Source: Tetranychus cinnabarinus (taxonomy: Eukaryota; Arthropoda; Arachnida; Trombidiformes; Tetranychidae). From it: a stretch of 64,000 nt of DNA. Position numbers and translations under genes: made by a program. The stretch spans positions 1,488,001-1,552,000 of the forward strand of contig WHVY01000006.1 in assembly GCA_022266195.1 (NCBI GenBank). The letters run 5' to 3'. This document shows, one piece after another, positions 46,041 through 56,345 of this stretch (its first letter is position 1; each line of letters begins with the position of its first letter). Under the pieces are notes generated by a model. That model was not told where the DNA came from. It searched no databases and worked only from the letters and a program-made list of their open reading frames with translations.

Positions 46041-46458
46041 AGTATCAGCCATACTCTGGCTTTTCTCGCTGCAATGCTTTGAGCAATGGTTTTAATCCTT
46101 TACTCTTTGTTTTGAGGACAAAATTAAAAAATATTTCAACATTTAATTTTTTTGTTCTGGTTTGATCATTTTTAGTCTCATATTTAAAATGTGCACCTTT
46201 TAGTTAACGGTGGTTACTTTCTAGTGCTTTCTCCTTCTTATTATAGGATGTTAACGATTTTAACGTTATCAGACGAGGATCAACCATCCACTAATTAAAT
46301 GCTCTTGGTATTTTCAACTTCCAGAAGTTACATTCACCCGAAAAACGGATCATAAATCTCAACAATAAGCTGTTTATATATTTTTTGACAATTCATCTGT
46401 ATTTGGAGCTCGTTTCAATTTCAACATAATTATCGTTTTCTCATAAGTTAAATTTACG

Positions 46459-47085
46459 ATGGAAGAGGAGAATCTGGCCGTCGCTATGCAAAGTCGTTTG
46501 TATGCATGTCAATTTGCCAACATTGCGAATATGGACGATCCAGATGTATGGGAGTATACAATGAGACGTGAAAGACAAGAAATTTTGCCGGGAATTTATC
46601 TTGGACCCTATTCAGCAGCCACAAAATCTAAAAGAGAAGAGCTTTTTAAAGATGGTATTACTCACATTATTTGTGTCCGAGATGAATCTGAATCTAAATT
46701 TATAAAGCCCAATTTTCCTGGTGAAATTGATTATCTGGTTCTCAACATAGCTGATAATAACTGCCAAAATTTAATTCCTTTCTTTCCTAGAGTTAGAGAT
46801 TTTATTAACGATTCCCTCTCTAATGGTGGTAAAGTACTAGTTCATGGTAATGCTGGAATCTCTCGATCAGCTTCTCTTGTCATATCCTACATCATGGATG
46901 TGTCTAAAACTCCATTTATGGCCGCTTTAACAATGGTACAAAGTAAAAGATATTGTATTCACCCTAATCCTAACTTTCAAAGACAGTTAATGGAATACGA
47001 ACCAATTTTAAGTGCTCAAAATGTCCAAATGAGAAGCTTTACTCAAAAGAGAGGTTATGAATATTCCGAAGACATGACTAATTAG
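46459..47085 (+). CDS. STYX: STYX pseudophosphatase
   Basis: Intronless, 208 residues. The conserved block M-R-R-E-R-Q-E-I-L-P-G-I-Y-L-G-P-Y-S is followed by the dual-specificity-phosphatase fold. The catalytic signature H-C-x5-R is H-G-N-A-G-I-S-R-S, so Gly replaces the nucleophilic Cys exactly as in vertebrate STYX. STYX binds phosphorylated substrates such as ERK and competes with F-box partners without catalysis; this is family knowledge. The tail after the domain (about residue 190 on) is short compared with the human protein. A 'cttccag' upstream near 46319 may be a leader-intron acceptor. A 26-nt piece of this coding sequence recurs in the mosaic at 43237-43262. Confidence 0.95.
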   Translation: MEEENLAVAMQSRLYACQFANIANMDDPDVWEYTMRRERQEILPGIYLGPYSAATKSKREELFKDGITHIICVRDESESKFIKPNFPGEIDYLVLNIADNNCQNLIPFFPRVRDFINDSLSNGGKVLVHGNAGISRSASLVISYIMDVSKTPFMAALTMVQSKRYCIHPNPNFQRQLMEYEPILSAQNVQMRSFTQKRGYEYSEDMTN

Positions 47086-48090
47086 GATTGATCAGAATCT
47101 GATTATGCTTAATTATATCACCCTGACTTAATGAAACTCATTTTACTTCAAACTATTTTTTCGAGCATTTTGGTCATTTGGCATTTTCTCTTCTCATTCG
47201 CACCATATTTTGACCACATTGAGGAGTTCGCTAATTTCAACTTTCATAAGAACCCTTTAATGACAAAAACCATAAATTAAGAGCTCAAAATTGATGAAAC
47301 TCTGTGATTATCTCTATTCTAAGCACCAGTCATAATATTTTTCATCTTTGACAATACTACATTAAAGGAACTTGCGTTTCACTCATTACAAGCCTCACAA
47401 GTTAATCATGACAAATAAATTATTCTAGTCTAAGGTGCCAACACTGAAGAAATTTAAAGTTTGGATTAACCGAATGACCAGAACAATGTAAAATATTAAT
47501 ATTCTTAATCACTAGTAATATTGAATTACCTCTTATTTAACTGTCGGATTCTTTTTCTTGTATTTATGTGTGACGCTTCAAGTAATGTGATAAAATTTTT
47601 ATTCACTGAATCAACCTGATTGTCATTTGAATTGGTTCGGATTTTCAGCAACCTAGAATGTCAAAGATCTTTGAACAATTGATTTCAAACAGACTAGAAT
47701 CTCGTACTGGAAAACATCGAGATTTAATAGTTTGATTAAACAGGCAAACCATAGAAGGATAATGGACTTGATTGATAAATGATGAACAAAGGAACTAGAA
47801 AAATCGTAGCAACATCATTTGTTTTACTATTCATCTAATCAAGACGGTTAAAGCCAAACGCTGTGGATGCCAAAACATCCAATGAATAAGCTTCAAGCAA
47901 TTTTTCATATCAACTGTAGGATTTATCTCAATTTGCTAGCGACTTTCTCCAACCAAAATTTAACCAAATTTGAAAATCAAGTGACTAATTTTTTGATTGC
48001 CAGTGGTAAACAAAGGTGTCATTATTTTACGAAGGCATTTCCATTCATCGTTTTCCAATTTTTTTGTTCAAACGGAAAAATCGCTTAGTC
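47086..48090. other. intergenic, nothing recognised
   Basis: 3' flank of STYX. There are short frames only. The right copy of the segmental duplication begins at about 48092. Confidence 0.45.
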
Positions 48091-48091
48091 C

Positions 48092-48384
48092 CATTTGACC
48101 ATCACTCGTTCAATGAGTGATTTGAAGAGTAAGAAGAGGGAAATTAGTTTGATTGAATGATCATGATGGAGAAATGGTTTCTTCCAGAGTTTATAAACTT
48201 GAATAATGAAGTAAAATCAACTGTCTACCTCATGCAACGATCACGAGATTGGTAATGAATTGAGTGTTTCAATGACTTTAAGAAATGAGGATATGCACGC
48301 CTCTTTACAATTGAACACGTAATAAAATAAATAAATACAAAGCTCTGTTTAGCACTCATTCTGAGTCCGATCAATAATTCCATT
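48092..48384. repeat. segmental duplication, right copy (3' flank of AGK)
   Basis: Near-identical to 42347-42400 plus 42546-42773. The right copy lacks about 145 bp present in the left copy after the 'ttagtttga' block. The high identity in non-coding sequence suggests the duplication is recent, although the left gene copy is already broken. Confidence 0.85.
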
Positions 48385-48701
48385 ACAAAGAACACAAATC
48401 TGATGAATCCTTTTATGTAATAAAGAAGATTTACAGATGTATTAAGTTACTTTCAACAGCAAATGATTTTAATTATCATTATTGTGCTTGTAATCATCTG
48501 TCATCTTTTCAATTCGATTCAAATCATTTCAATTTGAAGCCTTCACTAAATAAAAATATTTGGTTTGCAGAGAAATAGTTCAACAGAATAACAATTTTTC
48601 CGAGTTAACGCTATTTATAAGATTCAGTTTTATTCGAAATGAGATCACCAACTTCGAAATTAAATTATAAATTATAAAATAGTTATAATAATTACTATGA
48701 T

Positions 48702-50358
48702 TTAACTATAAACTGAAATACGATTTGGAAGAAGAGAAAGCAGAACACTTTGCGCTTCGTAGTTTTCTCTGTCAATATTGAACTTCAAGTCTTGGGTATC
48801 TGGAGATACAACATCCGAATTTGGTTGGTCTGTTGTTAAATTAATTGATATATCTCGTGCTTCAATTTTTTGGACATTGCTCTTGAAGTCATCTTTTTCT
48901 CGGAAAATATTTACACTGAAAGATAAATTGATAAGTTGAATTAGACATTAGCGTTTAGTATGTCTTATGATTGAAGATGATTTACTTACCCATCTTGAAT
49001 AAGGGATTGTTTACTACAGTCTTCAACTTTATGTAAATTCATAGATATTTTTTTGTTGAACGAATTCCTTATTGAAAGATTAATCAAATCGTTGGATTCG
49101 ACTTTGTGCCATACACCACATTCCTCATTGACTAAGTCCTTGTAACTGTCATATATATTGGCTGGCTTTAATTTTTGTTTAAGCTGAGTTGGGCGAGGAA
49201 TTAATAAATGCCACCAAAGTTTTGGTGCTTCCTCTTCAACTGGCTCTTTGAAGTTTTCATAACACTTGGCACATCCAGAACATGGTTTTGTATAAAGAAT
49301 ATCTGTAACAGCTGGAATACTTTGAGAAGATAGTCCCTGCAAATGAGGTAAATAAAAAATAACAAGGTAAATATTATGTGTAAGAAATATGATGGAACCA
49401 AGTTAATGAGAATATATATTTACCTTGAATAATATTTTCTTAGATAGTGGATAGTATGGCTTTATTCTTGTCGAAAACAGCCAATAAGACTCTGCTGGTT
49501 CTAGATAATCAGCTAATTTACCGAAATCGAAAGAGTTCAAAGCATAAACAGGTTTACCACGGTCTTTACCTTCAATTTTGATTACATCAATAGGTTTGGT
49601 TGTTTCTTTAACTATGGACATTGACAAACGTCCAATCAAATCAATGTGTTCAACTTTGTTTCTTATCCTGCCATTAGAATCAAGGTCCACTTCAAACAGC
49701 TTAAACATTCCTGAATTCCGTTTACCCACAGGAATGAATCCAAGGGATAATGATTTCTTCTTGTTAGAATCATCTCTCCTCAGATAACCAGTAATAGCCT
49801 CATGAATGGTCCCATCACCACCAACAATAATGACTCCATCAGTATTGCTCATCACTTCCATATAATCTCTTGCTTGACCTAATAAGAAAGCAGAAGTTGC
49901 ATTAGATAAAATAAGGAATGGACGGAGTGGACGAAAATACCTTCGTGTTCAGTTTCGATCAAGCTACATTTGATACCAGCACAATTCAAGATAGGTTGTG
50001 CATAACTGAAAAACAACTTTTTTCCTTTCCTTTGATTGGCAACAGGATTTAGAATGATAGTAAGATGTTTCAATTGTCTCTGATGATTCCATGGTTGATT
50101 TCCAAACGAGGCAGCCTCTTCGCAATATACTCTCATCAATTTATTTATTCTGTAATAGAAAATTCAACCAGGTAATAAATTTAAATATAAGAGCTGTTAT
50201 TGTTAAAAAATTGCTATGATCTATAGCTAGAGAACTATTACAGAATATCAATCTTACTTTATTCTCTGGTCTATTAGATGGACTCCATAAGCAGCTACAC
50301 ATGAGAAAAAAATGGATTTCTTCCAATTCTCGCGAAGGGTTTTAAATGGTTTCCACAT
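48702..50358 (-). CDS. AGK: acylglycerol kinase, mitochondrial
   Basis: Five exons: 50358-50258, 50149-49941, 49878-49424, 49336-48990, 48915-48702; 441 residues (human 422). The N-terminus M-W-K-P-F-K-T-L-R-E-N-W-K-K-S matches the animal family start. Then T-I-I-L-N-P-V-A-N of the lipid-kinase fold, and the nucleotide-binding V-G-G-D-G-T-I-H-E-A-I-T-G-Y-L-R-R. G-F-I-P-V-G-K and the C-terminal N-Y-E-A-Q-S-V..L-L-P follow. AGK phosphorylates monoacyl- and diacylglycerol to lysophosphatidic and phosphatidic acid. In vertebrates it also serves in the TIM22 inner-membrane import complex. A C-S-G-C-A-K-C cluster in exon 4 is unusual to my eye. The broken duplicate at 42.9-46.0 kb lies downstream. 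Confidence 0.94.
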
Positions 50359-51204
50359 GACTGCTATTAAATCGGAATCGAAAGAAACAGAAGGATGAAA
50401 ATTGAATTAGATGAACATATAACAACTTATGAATATCAAGTCATGTTAGAAACATGTGACTGCAACTGTAAACAAACAGAAGAGCAAAAGCAGAATATTT
50501 GTCATATTCAATCCTGGACTCTTTTGATTCAAAAAACGCTTTTGTTGGACTTTCAAAACGGTTTCATGGTTTAAAATTAGGACCATTTAAAGCTTTGCGA
50601 ATGATTAACAATTGAATCTAAACCTTTTCTTCACTTATAATCTATAATAAAGATGATTTATTTTGTAGTTTACTAATTTCACATTGATGAGAAATACTAA
50701 AACTTACTGGACTTTTTTGATTTTCATTGATTTATAAGATTCTAGACAGTTCAAGATTATTCTGATTGAAGTAAAAATTCGCAAATGAAGGCTTTTAAAA
50801 CTAAAATTTGAACTATTACACAACTAAATGGAATCTGAGATTTCAAAAATGCTTTTAACTTTGACTGGTTAACTTACCCCTGAGTTTAACACATCAAATT
50901 GAAGCTGAAACCATTCAGTTTTGATTTAGTCACGAATCGAGCAAAAGGTTGAATGAATAATTGTTGATAAAATTATTTAATTGCAATAAAACTATGGACT
51001 GATCTTGGAAGATGACTGTTGGTAAACTTCAAGCAGGCCGCTTATCATTCCTAGCTTTTTACTGACCACTAGATGGAAACTCTGCAATCTGACACGATAT
51101 TTGTTAAATTTTATAATAGGTGGAGCTGAAGGAGCTGCATTTTCTTTGGTTTGTTCATTGTATACATTTTTATTTTACATGTTTAATTTTGTTAAAATTG
51201 AAAT
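50359..51204. other. divergent region between AGK and CK2 alpha
   Basis: Promoters for both genes (minus AGK, plus CK2 alpha) should lie here. No TATA-like or other core motif stands out in the general AT-richness. Confidence 0.4.
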
Positions 51205-51414
51205 TTGGTGACCATTTTGTTTTCAATTAACTTGTACCGAATACCTCTTTGTCGGGTAAAGGAGGTTATACCATTATTTAAATTTGATTTTACCAAGAGT
51301 ATCATCGTTGAGAGTATTAAAAGAAACAACAGCAACAGTGGTGGTGATTGTGGAAGCGTGTTAACAAGCAGCAGCAGCAACTATTCCAGAAAGAAAGGCA
51401 GTAAAAAAAAGAAG

Positions 51415-53626
51415 ATGCCTATGCCCTCCAAAAGTAGGATTTACTGTGATGTCAATACTCACCGGCCAAGGGATTATTGGGACTACGAAAGCCATGTAAT
51501 TGAATGGCAAAATCAAGATGATTACCAATTAGTTAGAAAATTAGGGAGAGGTAAATATTCCGAAGTATTTGAAGGAGTAAATATCACCAATAACGAGAAA
51601 TGTGTCATTAAAATATTGAAGGTAATTATATTTCACTTTTTTTTGGTTCTTTATCTTTCATTTTCGGGCATCTTTTTTTTCTTTACCATTGTTCCTACTC
51701 CTTTTTTTTGCATTCACGTTGAACCCTCTAATTGATTGTATTCTTCTCCCCTCTGCTTCTCTTTCTTTCTCGATCAATTCCCTTACCTTTTCTCAACCTT
51801 TGTTCCCTTGTTTCTGTTGAGTTATCCACTAATCTGTTTCTAGGAGAAGAAAAAAAAAGATTTTTCATTAAGTGTGTTATTCAGTTCACCGACATTGTCT
51901 GATTGAACTCACTCTTCGCCCCCCTGACAAAGAGTAAAGACCCTGAAGAAAAGCAGTATGAAAAGACTGAGGAAGAAGGTGAATTCAACTTGTAAATACG
52001 CTTGTTAATTATGTCAAATTTGTTCCATTAATTGACCTTCGAAGCTTAATCAAGCACATGTAACTATGTCCGAAGCCACCTTTCTTTAGCTTATCTTTTA
52101 CTAGTTGTAGGAAAGATAGAGTTACCGGCATAAAAGCATTCTGCTTGTGAATTTAGTTGACTGTAATTGTCATAGACCTTTTATCTTGTTCAATAATCTT
52201 ATTCTGAATGATATTTAACATTTGATATAAACACACTTAACCTTAGACTCAATGCCTTTTATTTCCATAAAATGCAAACGTTTTACTTCATCCCTCTTCC
52301 ATTTCTCACTTCTCTATCCTACTATTTGTGCACCTTCGCTTGTTCATCCTTCATTCATGTCAGCTTACTTTTGATTTTCTCCATCTTTGGCGAGCACGCC
52401 TTTCCTTTAAATTAATAAGACAATTCAATGATAACTATTTCTCAAATTCTGTCTCTTTTAGCCTGTCAAAAAGAAGAAGATAAAGCGAGAGATTAAAATT
52501 TTGGAAAATCTTAAAGGTGGGCCAAATATAATCACCCTTCAGGCTGTAGTTAAAGATCAAGTGGTATGATATAACTCTTATTCATTTTAAAATAAATTCA
52601 TTGATATTGTTTATGCGTATCACTTTTCTTCCTCATTGTTGCATACAATATCAAAGTTTTTTTGTCACTCATATTAATCTGTTTTCTCCTTCAATTCCAG
52701 TCTCGGACACCTGCATTGATTTTTGAATATGTTAACAATACGGATTTCAAGCAACTTTACCAAACATTAACTGACTTCGATATAAGATTCTATCTTTACG
52801 AGTTATTAAGAGCATTGGATTATAGTCATAGTATGGGAATTATGCATAGAGATGTGAAACCTCACAATGTAATGATTGATCATGAAAATCGTAAATTACG
52901 CTTGATTGATTGGGGTTTGGCTGAATTTTACCACCCTGGACAAGAGTACAACGTTAGGGTAGCCTCAAGATACTTTAAAGGCCCAGAACTCCTTGTTGAT
53001 TATCAGATGTATGATTATTCATTGGATATGTGGAGTCTTGGTTGTATGTTAGCTTCAATGATTTTCCGTAAAGAACCTTTCTTCCATGGACATGATAATT
53101 ATGATCAACTTGTTCGTATTGCCAAAGTACTGGGTACTGAAGAGCTCTATGAATATTTGGAAAAATACCAAATTGAATTGGATCCTCGCTTCAATGATAT
53201 CCTAGGAAGACATTCAAGGTATTTACACTTTTCATTTTACTCACCTCACCTTGCACACGTATATTGATAATTGTGTACCAATCTTGAAACAATTACTAAT
53301 CTCTTCATTTTTTCATTTATTTTATTGAAATGTTTAGAAAAAGGTGGGAAAGATTTATTCACGGAGAGAATAGTCATTTGGTTAGCGCGGAAGCCCTCGA
53401 TTTCCTGGATAAACTTCTTCGTTATGATCATCAAGAGCGACTTTCAGCATTAGAAGCCATGGATCATCCGTATTTTTTCCCTGTTAAAGAAGCTCATGTT
53501 CGAGCACGACACCTCCAAGAGACTGGACAACCCCGATTTGCAGCCACTGTAAGCGGTAATTCACTTGTAACCATTAAAGATTTGGAAGATGCTTGGCGTG
53601 ATGTTGATCCGTTAGCCAATCAATAG
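51415..53626 (+). CDS. CSNK2A1: casein kinase 2 catalytic subunit alpha
   Basis: Four exons: 51415-51621, 52462-52563, 52701-53218, 53338-53626; 371 residues. It is near identical to animal CK2 alpha: S-R-I-Y-C-D-V-N-T-H-R-P, the G-R-G-K-Y-S-E-V-F glycine loop, K-P-V-K-K-K-K-I-K-R-E basic cluster, H-R-D-V-K-P-H-N catalytic loop, and D-W-G (the CK2 form of DFG). F-N-D-I-L-G-R-H-S-R and R-W-E-R-F follow. It is a constitutively active Ser/Thr kinase that acts with a beta subunit. The open frame extends 70 codons above this Met and is Ser/Lys-rich (see findings). The first intron is 840 nt, long for this window. The tail after H-P-Y-F differs from that of other animals and may be replaced by an alternative last exon at 54787-54882. 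Confidence 0.97.
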
Positions 53627-54786
53627 TCAAACCAAATGAGAAAAAGATCGATTTCAAAATCTCCTTTAAGTTACAGTCTTTCTTTTCTCTCCTTCCTGCC
53701 CTTTCTCTTTCTGTCTTTCATGATATTTCTCAACTCAGCACAATTTACTGACTAGTTTAAAATATTGTTTAATTGTCAGTCTCGTTCTCATCCAATCATG
53801 ATATTTGTATATTGGTTGCTTCTCCTCCCCTTTCTTCATCCTTGCCCATTTTCCAGCTGATGGTTGATAGACTTTTTTATGAAAACAAAAATCTAAACAA
53901 AACAAATCATGTTGTCTTTTTTAAATTACACGGGAACAACAATGTTGACCTGATATCCTATCAATGAATTCCTTTTGATGGATTTATATACACACTTAAA
54001 TGAAGATGATGATAATGATGATGATTGCGATGATTGTTATGGAGCAGAAAATCAAAAATACAGAGTTGTCTTGCTTAGATGGAAATCAACCAAAATAGAT
54101 TTTATATATTAGGAGAAATAAATTAAATCTTAAATAGTCTCTAATCAAATATCTATCAGTCTTGACTTATGGAATCAATATAAGAATGAATTTGATTAAT
54201 AAATGAGTTATTTTGACTGAAGTCAATTATGGAATTACGATTCTTGCTCTTGAACTAATAAAGTTATGAATCAAATTATGTTACCTAAATTTTTCATGAA
54301 TCGATCCAAGTTTTCCTTAAATGCTTATTCTCATGTTTAATCAAATCTTAATTTAATTGCAATTTTATATCAAACTTGTCCCATCTCTAAGCTAACACCA
54401 TAAGACTGATTAGACTTTGATCCTAATGACTGTTTGAAAAACAATGCTTGTTTTGTTTAATCTTAAATCTTATTTACTATCAATTTGATTTTCTCAATTC
54501 AGCAAAGAATGATTTGTTTTGGTTGTAAATCATTTGAAAAAATGTTTATTTCAAAAAATATCATCAATCAATAATGAAAAAGCTGATTGTTACTGTACAA
54601 TTAATCTTACTTGAAACATTTTTATAATCGATTGATTAAGATTGTAATTTTTCTCTCTAATAATTTTATCTTGGTTAATGACAATTAAATCAATGCCCAT
54701 CTTCTTTCATCATTTGACTTAATCATTTCTTTACATTAATTTTCGTTCAACCAATACTAATTATGTTTATCTGATTCTCTATTCAG
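53627..54786. other. 3' flank or alternative intron of CK2 alpha
   Basis: Contains a short ATG/ATA microsatellite at about 54003-54035 and an AATAAA near 54117 that could end the four-exon transcript. If the alternative last exon is used, this whole stretch is intron. Confidence 0.45.
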
Positions 54787-54882
54787 CTTCAACAGACTCA
54801 ACCAGGATCAACGCTGTCTCAACCTCTTCAACAATCAAGACAAACATCGGAGTCATTGGTATCAGCTGATCCACTTCCATAA
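54787..54882 (+). CDS. candidate alternative last exon of CK2 alpha
   Basis: 'tattcag|CTTCAACAG' opens a 31-codon frame rich in Gln/Ser/Pro (L-Q-Q-T-Q-P-G-S-T-L-S-Q-P) and ends in TAA. Exon 4 of CK2 alpha contains an in-frame, phase-0 donor (ACT|gtaagc at 53549). Joining the two would give ..R-F-A-A-T-L-Q-Q-T-Q.. and replace the last 27 residues by 31. Ser/Pro-rich tails are normal for animal CK2 alpha. This is inference from splice-site quality and frame; no transcript is at hand. Confidence 0.5.
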   Translation, partial: LQQTQPGSTLSQPLQQSRQTSESLVSADPLP

Positions 54883-54929
54883 TTTTCATTATTATTAATA
54901 TTATTATTATTGATACCTTTAATCAACTA

Positions 54930-55214
54930 CAGTAATGGTCAGGGTTAAGTTAACAAAAAAAGGGTCAGACTCAAGTTAATTTTTAGGTTTCGCCATCTCG
55001 AGCATATTAAGTTTGTAGAGATAAAAAACAATGCAATAGAAAACTGAACAAAATAAGTTCAATTCTATTGATACTTTTATTCATTGTTAGACTATAAAAA
55101 AATCTCCGATTCTGTTAACTTAAACATCTAGGTAGCAAGGGATAGACGCACCTTGAAAGCTGTTGCTGGCCGGTCCACACAAGCAAAAAGTTAACTTAAC
55201 CATGACCACTACTG
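54930..55214. mobile_element. MITE, Tc1-like ends (copy 2)
   Basis: A 285-bp element with 25-bp terminal inverted repeats. The left end reads CAGTAATGGTCAGGGTTAAG, and the right end is its complement with two mismatches. About 200 bp match the copy at 14606-14820 in inverted orientation, and roughly 70 bp near the right end are not shared. No coding frame, so non-autonomous. The left flank is TA before CAGT, as expected for Tc1/mariner insertion; the right flank is TT. It inserted just downstream of CK2 alpha. Confidence 0.85.
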
Positions 55215-55914
55215 TTCCAAGTGTCCATCATGTTAATTGGAGAATCAATCGATTTAACCTTTTTTTTGTCTTAATTGTATTAAGCCTACCTTTATTTAAA
55301 GCTTCACCAAGAAACAATTGTGAGAGTGGGATCGAGTGAAAGACAAATAACAAGATGAATGGAAGAGCAATAACAGAGTGAAAGAAACGAATGAAGAAAA
55401 AAATATTGTAAATTAGCCCCATCATCACTGTAAACGGAACCCAAAATATTAAAACAAAAACACAACACAACACAATTTTTTTAACCTTGATTGTATCAAT
55501 TCAAATGTTTCTCCTTTTCTCATCAATTAAAGTAAAAACAACGAACTCAAATTGTTTAATTTTAACACTACCAGATGGTACTTCTAGTCGTCTTGATTCT
55601 TACAAAAACTTATTTCAACAAATTCAACATAAAGCAAACCATTGGAAAAATCAAGCTCAAAAAGTCAAAAAGCAAAGCCTTAAGAGCCTTTTACTATGGG
55701 CCATCATAATATATTGAAATTATCAATCATGATCCTACAAAAAGAGTTGTATCGCCGTCTTACTTATGTTAGATTGATTCTTGATTTATAAAACTAAATG
55801 GTTACTCAAACAAAAACCTTGTGTAAGAATAAGAATCATCAGAATATTTATTATTAAAAAGATTAGCTCAAATTTTCTTCGATATTTGGTGATATTTGTT
55901 ATAGAACGTAAAAA

Positions 55915-56345
55915 ATCTAATGTTTGGTCAAAGAATGCTGGTTGTAGCTGTCACCAATCTTAAAATATTGAGGCTTGAAGTTTTTAGAGCAATGGCCAAA
56001 ATCAAAAGAACTGTTGATGAATTGATAAAAGTGTTGGATCTATCGTGTTAACCAATAATTTTACGGATGAAAATGAGTCTCAGGTCATCCTTTATTAAAC
56101 GTTATCTCTAGTTATCCCCACTAAAAGCGAATAACTTATCCGTAAATCGAAGCGAACTCCTGTAAAAAACAGAAAATTTATGTTCCCCAAAAAATGCATT
56201 TTCTGGTCTGCCATAAGTAGCAACAGTAAAATGAGTTTCATGAAAAAATCTTCTTCCATAATTGAATAAAAGGTGATCGAGGTATCAACTTTGATCTCGA
56301 TTTTCTGTTAATCGACTCAGTTTTTATTCCCTACGAATTCACAAA
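55915..56345 (+). repeat. dispersed repeat family, diverged copy F
   Basis: It matches copy A in order: 'aatgtttggtcaaagaatg', 'gcaatggccaaaatcaaaag', 'gcattttctggt', 'cttccataattgaataaaag' and 'tatcaactttgatctcgatt'. It is more diverged than copies A to C. It has no coding potential and sits 0.7 kb downstream of the MITE. Confidence 0.8.

Noticed and set aside
55487..55717. 76-codon plus-strand frame between the MITE and repeat copy F
   Set aside because: It has some resemblance to a transposase-associated coiled coil (Q-K-V-K-K-Q-S-L-K-S), but it is too short, with no second conserved block.
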